A DNA stretch of 64,000 bases from Nostoc sp. UHCC 0302 (GCF_038096175.1 NZ_CP151099.1:5434001-5498000), one strand, 5' to 3'; positions 29,317 to 38,821 are shown, numbered from the stretch's first letter. A program made the numbers and translations. The notes: a model not told the origin generated them from the sequence alone.

Positions 29317-30285
29317 AGACGCGATTATACTCTTACGAGAAGCCGAAGCAGAACGTCTACGCGTCACAGGAGGAGTTAGGAGTAGAGACGCGATTAATCG
29401 CGTCTGTACAGGAGGAGTTAGGAGCAGTGTTTATTCTCCCCTCTGCCCCCCTGCTCCCCTGCCTCTCTGCCCCCATCTCTACCTTGCGGACTACCCAATT
29501 ACCCTGATAGATAGAGGCTTTTAGGCTTTTTTCTTATCTTTTTTTGGTAAATTTTTCGAAAAATCTGTGTTGGCTGTTACAATATTGTTAAGAAAAGTTG
29601 CCCGTTGCATTTTGGGAACGCGTAACATAGTTTAACTCCATTGAGAAGACAACGCAAAAATATTGTTTAGACCAGCTGTGGGAGGCTGGTCTTTTTGTTA
29701 GAACCAGCAAGGCTTTTTTTAGCTTATTTCGGCAGAAATCTTGCTGTATTTATAAGAACTCGTACTATCTAGCCACGAACAGAAAGCTTAGAACAACAAT
29801 CAATTCACAATATACCCTGTTGAAGACGTCTACCGCTGACTTGTCCTAACAGCTTTAGAGATTGCTATAACTGTGGTTACAGAAGACTATCTCTAGAGGA
29901 ATACCAAACTTTATTGAGTCTCGCCGGATATTAAATGATTGAAAATTTTCAGTAATCTCCACATCTTATCTCTTTTAACTCCGTTAAATTTACTAGTGAT
30001 TTTATTTTTCCACCTCCTCACTGACTTTAAAAATAGTGAACTTCACTGAGTAATTGATTTTTAATAATACTTCATAATAGATGTGAATAAAAAACCTATA
30101 TATTTACTCCGTAAATATATTGATATTTCTTGCTTGGGAATGCTTTATTTTAAATAGCTTTTTCTCAGCTTCAGACTCCTTATTTCAATACATTTTTTTG
30201 GTAAATATAATTCTTTATCACTACACATATCTCAAAATAATATGTGACGATATGAGCATCAAATTGTTAAAAAATAAATAAATCA
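29317..30285. other. 969-bp spacer: dispersed repeats, a terminator, AT-rich leader
   Basis: 29320-29470 is made of AGGAGTTAGGAG words and an AGAGACGCGATTAATCGCGT palindrome. A plus-strand terminator stands at 29669-29696. The remainder up to the PEP-CTERM gene is strongly AT-rich. No gene is recognised. Confidence 0.55.
29669..29696 (+). terminator. intrinsic terminator of a possible small RNA
   Basis: AGACCAGC (29669-29676) and GCTGGTCT (29685-29692) form a perfect stem followed by TTTTG, about 350 nt after rqcH. A TACAAT (29578-29583) preceded by a weak -35 could start a transcript of roughly 105 nt ending here. Confidence 0.65.
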
Positions 30286-30999
30286 ATGCTTACTCTACAA
30301 AAACTATCATTAGCCTTAGCTGGAACAGCAATTGTTCTGATGGGAGCTAATCCAGCTGGTGCTGTTAGCCTAACAAAAGGAGGTTCTACACCTGTTGCAG
30401 GAGAAGGTCAATATACTAATATTCAAGGAGCTACAACTATCAACTTTAACGACGGTGTAGCACCTTCTTCTGGATTTGTTACTTACTCAGCAACGAATGG
30501 AATTGTAAAAGGGTCTGTAGATGGTCAATATGCTACTCCCTTTGGTGACACCAGCAATTATCTAACGATTTCCCCAAAAGGTGACAAAGTTAATGGTCAA
30601 GATTTTGCTGGAAACACTGGCGACGTAACTATTAAGTTTGCTCAGGCTCTTGATTATTATGGCTTCTACTGGGGGTCAATAGACACATATAACTTTGTGG
30701 ATGTCTATAGCGGGGGTAATCTAGTTAAAACTTTTACTGGGGCAGATGTTCCTGGTGCGCCAGCCAATGGTACACAGAGTGGTAGTACAAATAATGTCTA
30801 CGTTAATTTATTAGCAGATACTAGTAAAGGGGAGACTTTTGACAAGATAGTTTTGAGATCGACTGGTCGTGCATTTGAAACTGATAACCATAGCTACAGA
30901 CAAGCTAGTGTTCCTGAATCTAGTACTACGTTGGGTTTACTAGTATTTGGTGCTATGAGTGTTGGATCATTTGTAAAACGGAAATCGAAGACAGTTTAA
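30286..30999 (+). CDS. PEP-CTERM sorting-domain protein
   Basis: A 237-residue exported protein: signal peptide (1-26, cut near AGA-VSL), a beta-rich body with TTINFNDGVAPSSGFVTY and FAQALDYYGFYWGSIDTYNFVDVYSG resembling other cyanobacterial PEP-CTERM ectodomains, and a C-terminal sorting signal: SVPESSTTLGLLVFGAMSVGSFVKRK, with VPE, a hydrophobic helix and basic end. Such proteins are processed by an exosortase and placed at the cell surface or in the matrix. No exosortase is in the window. A terminator follows at 31036-31064. Confidence 0.87.
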   Translation: MLTLQKLSLALAGTAIVLMGANPAGAVSLTKGGSTPVAGEGQYTNIQGATTINFNDGVAPSSGFVTYSATNGIVKGSVDGQYATPFGDTSNYLTISPKGDKVNGQDFAGNTGDVTIKFAQALDYYGFYWGSIDTYNFVDVYSGGNLVKTFTGADVPGAPANGTQSGSTNNVYVNLLADTSKGETFDKIVLRSTGRAFETDNHSYRQASVPESSTTLGLLVFGAMSVGSFVKRKSKTV

Positions 31000-31035
31000 A
31001 CTTTCTAAAAATTATAAATTTGGTTTTGAGATATC

Positions 31036-31064
31036 AAGCCCAGCAAAAATACTGGGTTTTATTT
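31036..31064 (+). terminator. terminator of the PEP-CTERM gene
   Basis: AAGCCCAG (31036-31043) pairs with CTGGGTTT (31052-31059) with one G-U pair, then TATTTTG. Confidence 0.75.
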
Positions 31065-31079
31065 TGAGAACACATGAAA

Positions 31080-31112
31080 GAAAAGACGCAAAGGAAAACT
31101 TTGCGTCTTTTC
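31080..31112 (-). terminator. terminator of the porin gene
   Basis: GAAAAGACGCAAAG (31080-31093) and CTTTGCGTCTTTTC (31099-31112) form a perfect 14-bp stem with a 5-nt loop, 16 nt past the porin stop. The stem's own U-rich strand and the following CTTTC serve on the minus strand. Confidence 0.8.
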
Positions 31113-31127
31113 GTAAAATTAGGAAAA

Positions 31128-32768
31128 TTAGAAACTGAATGTGGTTCTCAGCGCACCAATCACAACATCATCGTTATTATCGTTATGATCTGGAGCTGTC
31201 AACCAAATAACTCCTGGAGTAATGGTGATATTATCACTCAGCTTGTATTGGTAGAACGCCTCAATATGATAAGAAGTATCGTCATCTTCATCCAGTGCTG
31301 CAACAGTAGAACTTGTTACTCTAGGTTCTACACCAGCGATGATACCAGCCAAGTTACCTTTTTTACCCAAATCGGGGAAGCCAAGGGTAACGGCATAGTT
31401 CCAAATTTCAACTTCTCCACGGCTTCCACTTAAGGTGCGGCTGTTTGTGTATCCAGCCCAACCACCCAAGACAAATTTCTCACTGATGCCGATAGATGCT
31501 TGGACACCATAAGAATTACTGGAAAATGCTACATCGTCCAACCCCTGAGATGCTGCCAAATCTACAAAAGTAGCTGCATTGCTACCAGTGAGTAATGGTT
31601 GTTTGTATGAATTGATGTAAGTTAAACCAACAGAAATGCGATCGCTTGGCGTAAAAGTTAGCTGACCTAACGCACCGTAAGCACCATCAAATAAACCATT
31701 CTTAGGTGTCGGGTTATTAGCTGTACCACTCAAATATCCTAAAGTTAATGCCAATTTATCACTGAACTCATGGGTTATTCCCAACCCTGCACCAGCCATC
31801 TGTCCATAAATTGGGTTGCGCGTGCCAAAGGTGGACAAAGCACCAAACGAACCATCACCATCGAATAGATTAACTGTCGTCGTCAGGTCATCTGCTGCAC
31901 CTGCATTAGCGATCGCAATTACTTGTGTATTTTTCCCCAGAGGAAATTTGTACCAAAGTGCATCTATGAAAGCCTCATTGTTAGCATCTGCACCACTATT
32001 ACCACTGGCGAAAAACAAGTTTCCTTCTGTAGTGTTAATGTTAGGGCTAACAATATTATTAGTTTGGACTCTGGTAAACAGCGTATCTTCTCCTGTGAAG
32101 CTGGTTACGAGTTCGATACGCGCCCGCACCCCAAGAGTTGTATTCTGATCTGTGATTTTTGCGCCATTAACATTGTCACCTGACAAAACATCACTGATGA
32201 CTGCGACAACTTGCCCTTGTAGTTTCGTTGTGGTTGAGAACTGATTAGCTTCCAATTCCGTAGTACGTGCTTCTAATGCATCCACTCGTCCCCGCAATGT
32301 CGCTAGTTCTGCTGAAAATTCTTCTTGCAACTTTTGCAGTTGGGCTAAATCTTCTTTTCTTAAAAGTTCGCCAGTGGCTGTAGCAATTAGTTCGTTAACG
32401 CGATCAAGACAAGCATTCAACCCGGCAGCAAATTCATATCTCGTCATTGCGCGATTGCCGCGATAAGTGCCATTTGGGTATCCTGCAATGCAGCCATAAC
32501 GCTCTACCAGCGATTGCAAAGCTTGAAATGCCCAATCTGTGGGTTGTACGTCCGACAACTGAGACACCGAGGTAACTTGCGCCATTACCTTGTCTTGAGA
32601 AATATTCTGAGTTTTTGTATCTGGATTGGCTACAACTTGAGGTTGATTAATTTCTGGTGTAGCTGATGTTTCTCCTGCAAATGCAGCAGCACTAACAAAT
32701 AGCATTGCACCGTAAACTGCTGGGCTAGCCAGCAGATATTTCCACAATCTTTGCATTTTTTTCCTCAC
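31128..32768 (-). CDS. SLH-domain outer-membrane porin (cyanobacterial iron uptake porin family)
   Basis: A 546-residue outer-membrane protein: signal peptide (about 1-32, ending at AFA-GE), one SLH domain (about 75-125: WAFQALQSLVERYGCIAGYPNGTYRGNRAMTRYEFAAGL) that binds peptidoglycan, a coiled-coil (LAQLQKLQEEFSAELATLRGRVDALEARTTELEA), and a C-terminal OprB-like beta-barrel ending in Phe (VVIGALRTTFSF). Relatives are known as major cyanobacterial porins; some conduct iron or other inorganic ions. It is divergent from znuA, sharing a spacer with a Zur-like site, so control by zinc and a role in zinc entry are plausible. Met1 or Met5 may be the start. Confidence 0.88.
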   Translation of the reverse strand: MRKKMQRLWKYLLASPAVYGAMLFVSAAAFAGETSATPEINQPQVVANPDTKTQNISQDKVMAQVTSVSQLSDVQPTDWAFQALQSLVERYGCIAGYPNGTYRGNRAMTRYEFAAGLNACLDRVNELIATATGELLRKEDLAQLQKLQEEFSAELATLRGRVDALEARTTELEANQFSTTTKLQGQVVAVISDVLSGDNVNGAKITDQNTTLGVRARIELVTSFTGEDTLFTRVQTNNIVSPNINTTEGNLFFASGNSGADANNEAFIDALWYKFPLGKNTQVIAIANAGAADDLTTTVNLFDGDGSFGALSTFGTRNPIYGQMAGAGLGITHEFSDKLALTLGYLSGTANNPTPKNGLFDGAYGALGQLTFTPSDRISVGLTYINSYKQPLLTGSNAATFVDLAASQGLDDVAFSSNSYGVQASIGISEKFVLGGWAGYTNSRTLSGSRGEVEIWNYAVTLGFPDLGKKGNLAGIIAGVEPRVTSSTVAALDEDDDTSYHIEAFYQYKLSDNITITPGVIWLTAPDHNDNNDDVVIGALRTTFSF

Positions 32769-32992
32769 ACCTATCTACAATTCACACCCACACTGCGCTT
32801 TTTTCAAGGCACTTTTCTTAAGAAAGTTTCTCAGTAATCTTATCAGAATTAAGCAAATATTTTCACAAAACAAGTCAAAAAATCCTAATTATTCAGGAAT
32901 CGCATAATTGCAGACACAATCACTCTTGAATAATTCTGTTGTGAATCCTTATACAAGAAACTCCAGAAGAATATTATGTAAATTTTTGAGAA

Positions 32993-33007
32993 TGAGAATT
33001 ATTATAA
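32993..33007. promoter_or_regulatory. Zur-like operator in the porin/znuA spacer
   Basis: TGAGAATTATTATAA matches the cyanobacterial Zur palindrome TGATAATNATTATCA at all but two positions. It lies 80 nt before the znuA start and about 225 nt before the divergent porin start. Two further boxes in this window (53048, 56198) match better. Confidence 0.6.
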
Positions 33008-33086
33008 TATACAGTATAGAATAAGTCTCATTGTCAAAAAAATTTGCCAAAGGCAGAGCTAGCATCGTTTTAGAGGGAGAAACGGC

Positions 33087-34100
33087 GTGAGCCAAAATCG
33101 TATACGGCGTAAAACAGACAGGCAAAGACGAGGCATCTTGCCTCTAATTGCTCTACTGATGTTGTCAATAACTACTGGCTGTAATCAATCAAATACAAGT
33201 CAAAGAACAGCTTTTGAACAGTCGCAACAAGCACAGGAAGCTGCATCTACACCATCAGCGCAGCCAGAGAAAACTAAAGTAGTGACGACGTTTTTGCCAA
33301 TGTATTTATTTACCAAGGCAGTAGCTGGTAATGTAGCTGACGTAGAAATTTTAGTACCTCCTGGTAGTGAAGTACACGAGTATCAAGCAACACCAGAAAA
33401 TGTAAAAGCGATCGCTACTGCTAAGGTATTAGTAAAAAATGGTTTAGGGTTAGAACAATTTTTGCAAGATACCGTCAAAAATGCTCAAAATCCTAAATTA
33501 ACTGAAATTGATGCAAGTAAAGGTATTAAACCTCTAAATGAAATTTCTCCTGTAGAACAAACAGCAAAAGAAGAAAAAGACCACGATTATGAAGCTGGTA
33601 ATCCTCATGTTTGGCTAGATCCAGTGTTGGCAAAACAGCAAGTAACAAATATTAGAGATGGGTTAATTGCTGCTGACCCCGGGAATAAAGCTAGTTATGA
33701 GTCGAATGCTACCGCTTATATTAAAGAATTGGAAAACTTAAACAGCGAATATCAACAAACTTTGCAGAAGACTCCTACCTGTACCTTTGTGACCTTTCAT
33801 GATGCATTTCCCTACTTAGCCCAACGTTATAAACTTAAGCAAGTTGCTGTGGTTGAAATTCCTGAAGATCAACTCTCTCCAGCAGATGTGCAAAATGCTG
33901 TAAATGCTGTAAAAAAGTATAAAGTTAAAGCCTTATTTAGCGAACCAGGAGTAGATAACAAATTGCTGAAAAGTCTCTCGCAAGACTTGAAATTAACTTT
34001 GCGTCCTCTAGATTCTCTGGAAAATGGCGAAACAGATCCGCAACATTATTTCAAGGCTATGAAAGCTAACTTGGAAACTCTGGAAGCTGCGTGTAAATAG
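33087..34100 (+). CDS. znuA: zinc ABC transporter substrate-binding lipoprotein
   Basis: A 337-residue cluster A-I binding protein that captures zinc in the periplasm and hands it to ZnuBC. Signal peptide with lipobox ITTGC (Cys32); metal ligands expected in PPGSEVHEYQATP, NPHVWLDP, TFHDAFPYLAQRY and the late FSEPGVDN. The short acidic/His segment KEEKDHDYEAG corresponds to the His-rich loop of zinc-type members. Start is GTG at 33087 with GGGAG 9 nt before it; the first in-frame ATG is too far inside. First gene of znuA-znuC-znuB behind a Zur-like site. Confidence 0.88.
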   Translation: MSQNRIRRKTDRQRRGILPLIALLMLSITTGCNQSNTSQRTAFEQSQQAQEAASTPSAQPEKTKVVTTFLPMYLFTKAVAGNVADVEILVPPGSEVHEYQATPENVKAIATAKVLVKNGLGLEQFLQDTVKNAQNPKLTEIDASKGIKPLNEISPVEQTAKEEKDHDYEAGNPHVWLDPVLAKQQVTNIRDGLIAADPGNKASYESNATAYIKELENLNSEYQQTLQKTPTCTFVTFHDAFPYLAQRYKLKQVAVVEIPEDQLSPADVQNAVNAVKKYKVKALFSEPGVDNKLLKSLSQDLKLTLRPLDSLENGETDPQHYFKAMKANLETLEAACK

Positions 34101-34121
34101 GTTAATTATAAATAATGATTT

Positions 34122-35033
34122 ATGAATTTTTGTTTGTCGATGATTAACGACCAAGGACTAATGACATCGCCTATTTTAAAAGTAGAGGGATTAACTGTCT
34201 ACCAAGGCAGCTATCTAGCTGTTCGAGATGTTTCCTTTGAATTGTGGCCAGGAACAGACACAGCGATAGTTGGCCCTAACGGTGCAGGTAAAAGTACTTT
34301 AGTAAAAGCCGTTTTAGATTTGATACCTCGAAGTGCTGGTACGATTGAAATATTTGGCCGCCCAATTGTCAGGCTAGGAAATTTACGTCACCTGTTGGGC
34401 TATATGCCGCAAAACTTTATTTTTGACCGCAGCTTTCCTATTTCTGTCAGCGAATTAGTAGGACTAGGATGGGTAAGAACTCCTAGAGAATTATGGAACG
34501 GGAAAAGCGGGAAGGCGGATAAAGAAATTGACAGATTGAGAAATAACGACACTAAAGATTCTTCTATAAGTTCATCATCCCAACAACAGAAAAATTTATT
34601 TTTATCCAAGCTATGGAGACCAAATAGGGAAAAATCAGCAGCCATAGCAGAAGCTTTACGGCGAACTGATGCTTATCATCTGCGTCATCAAGCTATTGGC
34701 ACTCTTAGCGGCGGTCAACTGAAGCGAGTATTACTAGCTTACTGTTTAGTAATGCCTCGAAGACTTTTAGTATTAGATGAAGCTTTTGCTGGGGTTGATG
34801 TGCAAGGTACAGCAGATTTTTATGCTTTACTCAATAAATTGAAGCGGGAGGAAGGTTGGACAATATTACAAGTTTCCCATGATATTGATATGGTAAACCG
34901 TCATTGCGATCGCGTCCTTTGCCTTAATCAAACCCTTGTTTGTACTGGTAAGCCAGAAATTGCCCTTTCACCGCAAAACTTATTAGCAACTTACGGCCCG
35001 GGGTTCAGTCGCTACCAGCATCACCACAATTGA
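34122..35033 (+). CDS. znuC: zinc ABC transporter ATP-binding protein
   Basis: The ATPase of the zinc importer. Walker A GPNGAGKST (51-59), LSGGQLKR signature (about 195-202), Walker B RRLLVLDEAF, and the H-loop QVSHD are intact. Odd: residues about 119-170 are a 50-residue charged, Ser/Lys-rich insertion (GKSGKADKEIDRLRNNDTKD, then SSSSQQQKN) between the Q-loop region and the signature, absent from most ZnuC proteins, giving 303 residues. Met1 or Met14 (MTSPILKVEGL) may be the start; Met14 fits the family. It follows znuA by 21 nt. Confidence 0.9.
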   Translation: MNFCLSMINDQGLMTSPILKVEGLTVYQGSYLAVRDVSFELWPGTDTAIVGPNGAGKSTLVKAVLDLIPRSAGTIEIFGRPIVRLGNLRHLLGYMPQNFIFDRSFPISVSELVGLGWVRTPRELWNGKSGKADKEIDRLRNNDTKDSSISSSSQQQKNLFLSKLWRPNREKSAAIAEALRRTDAYHLRHQAIGTLSGGQLKRVLLAYCLVMPRRLLVLDEAFAGVDVQGTADFYALLNKLKREEGWTILQVSHDIDMVNRHCDRVLCLNQTLVCTGKPEIALSPQNLLATYGPGFSRYQHHHN

Positions 35034-35092
35034 GTTAGAGATTGTTCTTCCTCACCCTCAATTCCTGACTTCATACTGTTAATAAGTTTAAA

Positions 35093-35971
35093 ATGTTACG
35101 CATGGATTTATTGAATGATTACCAGAGTATTTGGCTAGCTATTACTAATAGTCAAGACTTATTTCAGTTATTACAATTCCCCTTCATGCAGCGGGCGATC
35201 GCAGGTGCAGTTTTGATGGGAATACTTGGTGGTATGTTAGGCAGTTTTGTCACCTTACGTCAACTATCTTTTTTCAGCCATGCTGTCGGTCATGCAGCCT
35301 TAGTAGGTGTGGCGTTAGGCGTGCTGCTACAGGTAAATCCTACTGGAATGCTATTACCTTTTACTTTAGTTTTTGGGGTTATTGTCCTTTACTTTATCGA
35401 CAAAACCGATTTAGGTAGCGATAGCGTTCTCAGTATAGTGCTATCAGGAGCATTAGCGATCGGTGTGATTCTTACTAGCCTGATTAAAGGATATCGCGGC
35501 AACTTGATGAGCGTACTGTTCGGTGATATCCTCGCGATTGATGCCACAGACTTGATTTTGACGCTGCTGATACTTGTGGGAAGCAGTATTTTCTTAATAT
35601 CAACTCTCAGACAGCAAATTTTGTTGACGCTTAACCCGGATGTAGCACAAGTTCAAGGTATTCCTGTGCAATTGTATCGCTACGGGTTTGTGGTATTGCT
35701 ATCACTAGCCGTTGCTGTAGCGATTAAAGCTGTTGGCGTTTTGTTAGTTAACGCGTTTTTAGTCATTCCTGCTTCCACAGCTAAACTGATGAGTCACCAC
35801 TTTAGCCACTTTTTGGTCATCTCGGTGATTGTTGGTTCTGCTAGCAGCATCGTCGGCATTATTGTATCTGGTCTTTTCAACCTTGCCTCTGGCCCAAGTA
35901 TCGTTCTTGTCCAGTTTCTACTATTTGTAGCTGTTTTTACTTGGGTCAAGTTGCAGATGAAAGCCGCATAA
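35093..35971 (+). CDS. znuB: zinc ABC transporter permease
   Basis: A 292-residue ABC-3 family permease with eight or so membrane helices. Family features: MQRAIAGAVLMGILGGMLGSFVTLRQLSFFSHAVGHAALVGVALG, the cytoplasmic SLIKGYRGNLMSVLFGDILAI, and VGVLLVNAFLVIPASTAKLMS. Last gene of znuA-znuC-znuB, 59 nt after znuC. Specificity for zinc rather than manganese is inferred from the operon and the Zur-like site. Confidence 0.9.
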   Translation: MLRMDLLNDYQSIWLAITNSQDLFQLLQFPFMQRAIAGAVLMGILGGMLGSFVTLRQLSFFSHAVGHAALVGVALGVLLQVNPTGMLLPFTLVFGVIVLYFIDKTDLGSDSVLSIVLSGALAIGVILTSLIKGYRGNLMSVLFGDILAIDATDLILTLLILVGSSIFLISTLRQQILLTLNPDVAQVQGIPVQLYRYGFVVLLSLAVAVAIKAVGVLLVNAFLVIPASTAKLMSHHFSHFLVISVIVGSASSIVGIIVSGLFNLASGPSIVLVQFLLFVAVFTWVKLQMKAA

Positions 35972-36047
35972 AATTTTTGCTTTTACCTCTTGTCAAATCA
36001 TTATAAGTTTGCTACATTAAGTAATCGTGGCAAAGAAAAATATCCCC

Positions 36048-36120
<73 letters not shown>

Positions 36121-36284
36121 TTAGCTAAAAAAGTCTATTAAAGATAAAGTTTCTTTACTAAATGTTGTGGTTTTAGGAAACTAACCTTGAACCTCGATTT
36201 CATGTAATCATGAACAATAGAGAAGGCGATCGCTTATCCCTAACTCTTTTATCCTGAGCGATTTCACAGACTGAAGCGTAGTTT

Positions 36285-36878
36285 TTAAGTATTTAGAATT
36301 GCGGTGAGATTCAAGACAAATCCAGGTAACACATCTTCACCTGAAAGCATCGGTGGTTTGTCAATAGAGAAATTTAAAGTTTCTACATCAGTAAAACCGC
36401 GATAGATTTCAACTAGGGGTGTTAAAGGGTCAATCAGCCAGCCTAAGCGAGTGCCGTTATCCTGATATTCCCGCATTTTTGAGCGCAATTTGGCTAGAGA
36501 ATCACTTTCAGAACGAAGTTCAATTACAAAATCTGGACACAATGGAGGGAAGCGCCGCCTTTGTTCAGGGGTTAATGCTTCCCAGCGTTCTAGTATTACC
36601 CAGGAAGCATCAGGAGAACGGTAAGCACCATTAGGCAACCGAAACTCAGTTGAAGAGTCAAAAACCTTTCCTAGCTTTGTTTCGCGATTCCACAAGTTCA
36701 AATCCGTTGTTAAATCAGCATTTCTAATGCCGCTTTCGCCGCCAGTTGGGGGCATAATTATTAATTCTCCTTCAGCAGTTAGTTCCAACCGCCATTCTTC
36801 ATTGGCTACGCAGAGTTGATAAAACTGCTCATCCGTCAGACCTACGGCTGGGGGTACATTCAAGGTGAAAGCTTCCAT
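36285..36878 (-). CDS. Uma2 family (DUF820) putative endonuclease
   Basis: A 197-residue protein of the Uma2 group, abundant in cyanobacteria, with a PD-(D/E)XK-like fold. Visible core: WRLELTAEGELIIMPPTGGESG, the strand FDSSTEFRLPNGAYRSPDASWV carrying the conserved Asp, and CPDFVIELRSESDSLAKLRSKMREYQDNGTRLGWLIDP, where E-L-R-S replaces the more usual E-V-K-S. The biological role is unknown; many copies are thought to be mobile-element associated. A second, broken copy lies at 47523-48063. Confidence 0.88.
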   Translation of the reverse strand: MEAFTLNVPPAVGLTDEQFYQLCVANEEWRLELTAEGELIIMPPTGGESGIRNADLTTDLNLWNRETKLGKVFDSSTEFRLPNGAYRSPDASWVILERWEALTPEQRRRFPPLCPDFVIELRSESDSLAKLRSKMREYQDNGTRLGWLIDPLTPLVEIYRGFTDVETLNFSIDKPPMLSGEDVLPGFVLNLTAILNT

Positions 36879-37184
36879 AGGTGTTTTGCCAATAGTCTTA
36901 ATTTTATTATGAGCTAGGCTGCTAGTTTGTGCTTTGGGGCGATCGCAGATTCATATCCAATCAGGACTTACGCAACAGTAACGTAATTTCGTCATTGTGA
37001 CTGTAGGGAAGCGCTCACAGATTCGTATCCAATATTAATTAGAGTCAGACGACTGTTCAGCTTTATTGCTTACCAAGCCATCCGACTCAGTTTGATTTTT
37101 GGATGAAGTCGCCCCCATCACTGGAACAGGTCTGGACTCCCCTTCATACACTCGGCAAATTCCCATCTGCCAATTCTGACCGAG
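36879..37184. other. spacer downstream of the DGR template repeat
   Basis: Contains a 16-bp direct repeat with one mismatch, CAGATTCATATCCAAT (36946-36961) and CAGATTCGTATCCAAT (37018-37033). The 65 bp next to TR (37118-37184) are likely part of the DGR template RNA. No gene is seen; the apparent frame across TR is not a protein. Confidence 0.5.
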
Positions 37185-37317
37185 AGGAGTACTCGCCACG
37201 GCACACACAACCCGAAAACCGATGTTGTTGTTCCTATTGTCCGGCGCGTTCCTATTGCGATAAGCAGAACGGCAATTTCTAGGATTGTTGTTCCACGAAC
37301 CACCGCGCAGCAGCCGA
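37185..37317 (-). repeat. DGR template repeat (TR)
   Basis: 133 nt aligning without gaps to the variable region at 38881-39013. On the coding strand it reads [25 protein letters not shown], rich in AAY codons, the typical DGR template. The 15 internal differences from VR are all at TR adenines; the only other one (TR T, VR G, base 37191) lies at the 3' boundary, where initiation-of-homology sequences differ. TR starts 17 bp past the RT stop. Confidence 0.95.
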
Positions 37318-37334
37318 AAGTGCCTGCCCCATCT

Positions 37335-38393
37335 TCAGTTTCTCGAAAAAACAAGAGAACTGAATATCTTTTGACGTAATTGCCAAGTATCACCGTGATC
37401 TAGATGGGCGCACCAACTTTGCAGCGAATGGCACACCTGCTCAAATTCGAGTTTACCTTGGGCATAGTCCGCCTGCATTTGTCGCAACTTACGCCTAGAA
37501 CGACGCAGATTTTCTGTGCGAATGCGAATGCAATCAGGCAATACACGAAACCCAACAAAATTGGCTCCATGACGAGTTTCAAAAAGTTGACTTTTGATGG
37601 GATGGATCTTCAACCTTAAGGTTATCAAGTATTCTTCTATGGCTAATCTGGCTGTTTGCAAAAATTGATGATCGTTAGAGAACAGCGCAAAATCATCAAC
37701 ATAGCGCAGATATTTACCTACTTTGAGTTGCTCTTTAACAAAATGATCTAGGCTATTAAGATATATATTGGCAAAAAATTGGCTAGTAAGATTGCCAATT
37801 GGCAAACCGCGCCTCCGTTCTAATGGTGTTAGTAAATTATCATCAGGAAAGTAATTTAATACTGGCTCTTGCTGATTACTACCATCAATAATAGTATCAA
37901 TTAACCAAAGTGTATCTAAACATTTAATTTTGCGACGTAAAAGATTTTTTAAAATAGTGTGGTCGATACTAGGAAAATATTTTTGAATATCACACTGAAG
38001 AACGTGAGTATGAGAACGGGCAAATTCAGTAAAGCGATGTAAAGCCCGATGACTGCCAAAACCAACTCGATTAGCATAAGAATCGCTAATAAAAGTACGC
38101 TCAAAAATTGGAACAATTACATTACAAAGAGCATGATGTATAACTCTATCTCTGTAGGGCGCAGCCGAAATTAAACGGGGTTTTGGCTCTTTAATTTCAA
38201 AAGTTTTGTATTGACCAGGGCAGTAAGTTTTTAATTTTAGTTCTGTTTGTAATTGAATTAGTTCTTGTTCTAATTTATAGTTAAAAGCTAAAATATTTTC
38301 TCGAAACCGCTTCCCCTGCTGGGCTTGCTTTGCGGCTTGTAATAGGTTAGCAAAATCTGTAATCTGGTTCCAAAGATTACCGTAGCGTTTCAT
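37335..38393 (-). CDS. diversity-generating retroelement reverse transcriptase
   Basis: A 352-residue RT that copies the TR RNA into cDNA with adenine-specific errors. Motifs in order: [35 protein letters not shown] (catalytic Asp), [18 protein letters not shown] (the IGxxxSQ form that marks DGR enzymes rather than retrons or group II introns), [13 protein letters not shown] (active-site YVDD), and [18 protein letters not shown]. No maturase or endonuclease domain. The ATG at 38393 overlaps the avd stop as ATGA, giving translational coupling; the frame is open 12 codons further upstream. TR lies immediately downstream. Confidence 0.95.
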   Translation of the reverse strand: MKRYGNLWNQITDFANLLQAAKQAQQGKRFRENILAFNYKLEQELIQLQTELKLKTYCPGQYKTFEIKEPKPRLISAAPYRDRVIHHALCNVIVPIFERTFISDSYANRVGFGSHRALHRFTEFARSHTHVLQCDIQKYFPSIDHTILKNLLRRKIKCLDTLWLIDTIIDGSNQQEPVLNYFPDDNLLTPLERRRGLPIGNLTSQFFANIYLNSLDHFVKEQLKVGKYLRYVDDFALFSNDHQFLQTARLAIEEYLITLRLKIHPIKSQLFETRHGANFVGFRVLPDCIRIRTENLRRSRRKLRQMQADYAQGKLEFEQVCHSLQSWCAHLDHGDTWQLRQKIFSSLVFSRN

Positions 38394-38740
38394 ATCGTAA
38401 TCTTTTGCTTCTTTTGTTGTTTTATCCAACCACCTAAATCAACACCTATTTCATTAATTAACTTGCTTGCATATTCATAACGTTCTGTCTTGATTAAGTC
38501 AAAATCTAGCAGTAGTCGAGTTTGATGGCGCAAAATATCTAGTTTGCTGTTTAAAGACTCTATAATTGTTAACTTTTCTTGGGTATAACGTGCTATTATT
38601 AAATTCTCCAGCAAATCATAAAGCCCTGAAATCATCCGATTTCCTAAGTTGAATTTATGGTCGCGGGGTAGACGATTAAGAATTGGGACGTACCACTTTA
38701 TTAAGTCATACGTTTTTTGGATAATTGGTAACTCATTCAT
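38390..38740 (-). CDS. avd: DGR accessory variability determinant (Avd-like four-helix protein)
   Basis: A 116-residue, all-helical protein of the Avd/S23-like four-helix-bundle family: [65 protein letters not shown], then [20 protein letters not shown]. In characterised DGRs, Avd forms a positively charged pentamer that binds the RT and template RNA and is needed for cDNA synthesis. It stands between the target gene and the RT with an ATGA overlap to the RT, the classic order. Confidence 0.92.
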   Translation of the reverse strand: MNELPIIQKTYDLIKWYVPILNRLPRDHKFNLGNRMISGLYDLLENLIIARYTQEKLTIIESLNSKLDILRHQTRLLLDFDLIKTERYEYASKLINEIGVDLGGWIKQQKKQKITI

Positions 38741-38794
38741 TAAATAATCATATAATAAGTAGGCTATAAAACATTATTGGTTGTTAAAAATCTC

Positions 38795-38821
38795 AAAAAA
38801 AAATCATCCGCCTGCGGCGGA
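38795..38821 (-). terminator. GC-rich hairpin between the DGR target gene and avd
   Basis: TCCGCC (38807-38812), loop TGC, GGCGGA (38816-38821). On the minus strand it is followed by nine U (38803-38795). It can terminate target-gene mRNA; in other DGRs a hairpin just after VR also promotes cDNA integration. It lies 60 nt after VR. Confidence 0.65.

Noticed and set aside
37118-37393. A 91-codon minus-strand open frame across TR
   Set aside because: It is the TR DNA read in another frame. The VR DNA gives a sister frame at 38793-39026 (both contain CAVVRGTT and [10 protein letters not shown]), which is expected from the repeat pair and not evidence of a protein.
37335-38393. Group II intron or retron reverse transcriptase
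   Set aside because: The IGNLTSQ form, the avd gene, TR and VR fit a DGR. There is no maturase domain, no intron RNA ends and no msr/msd.
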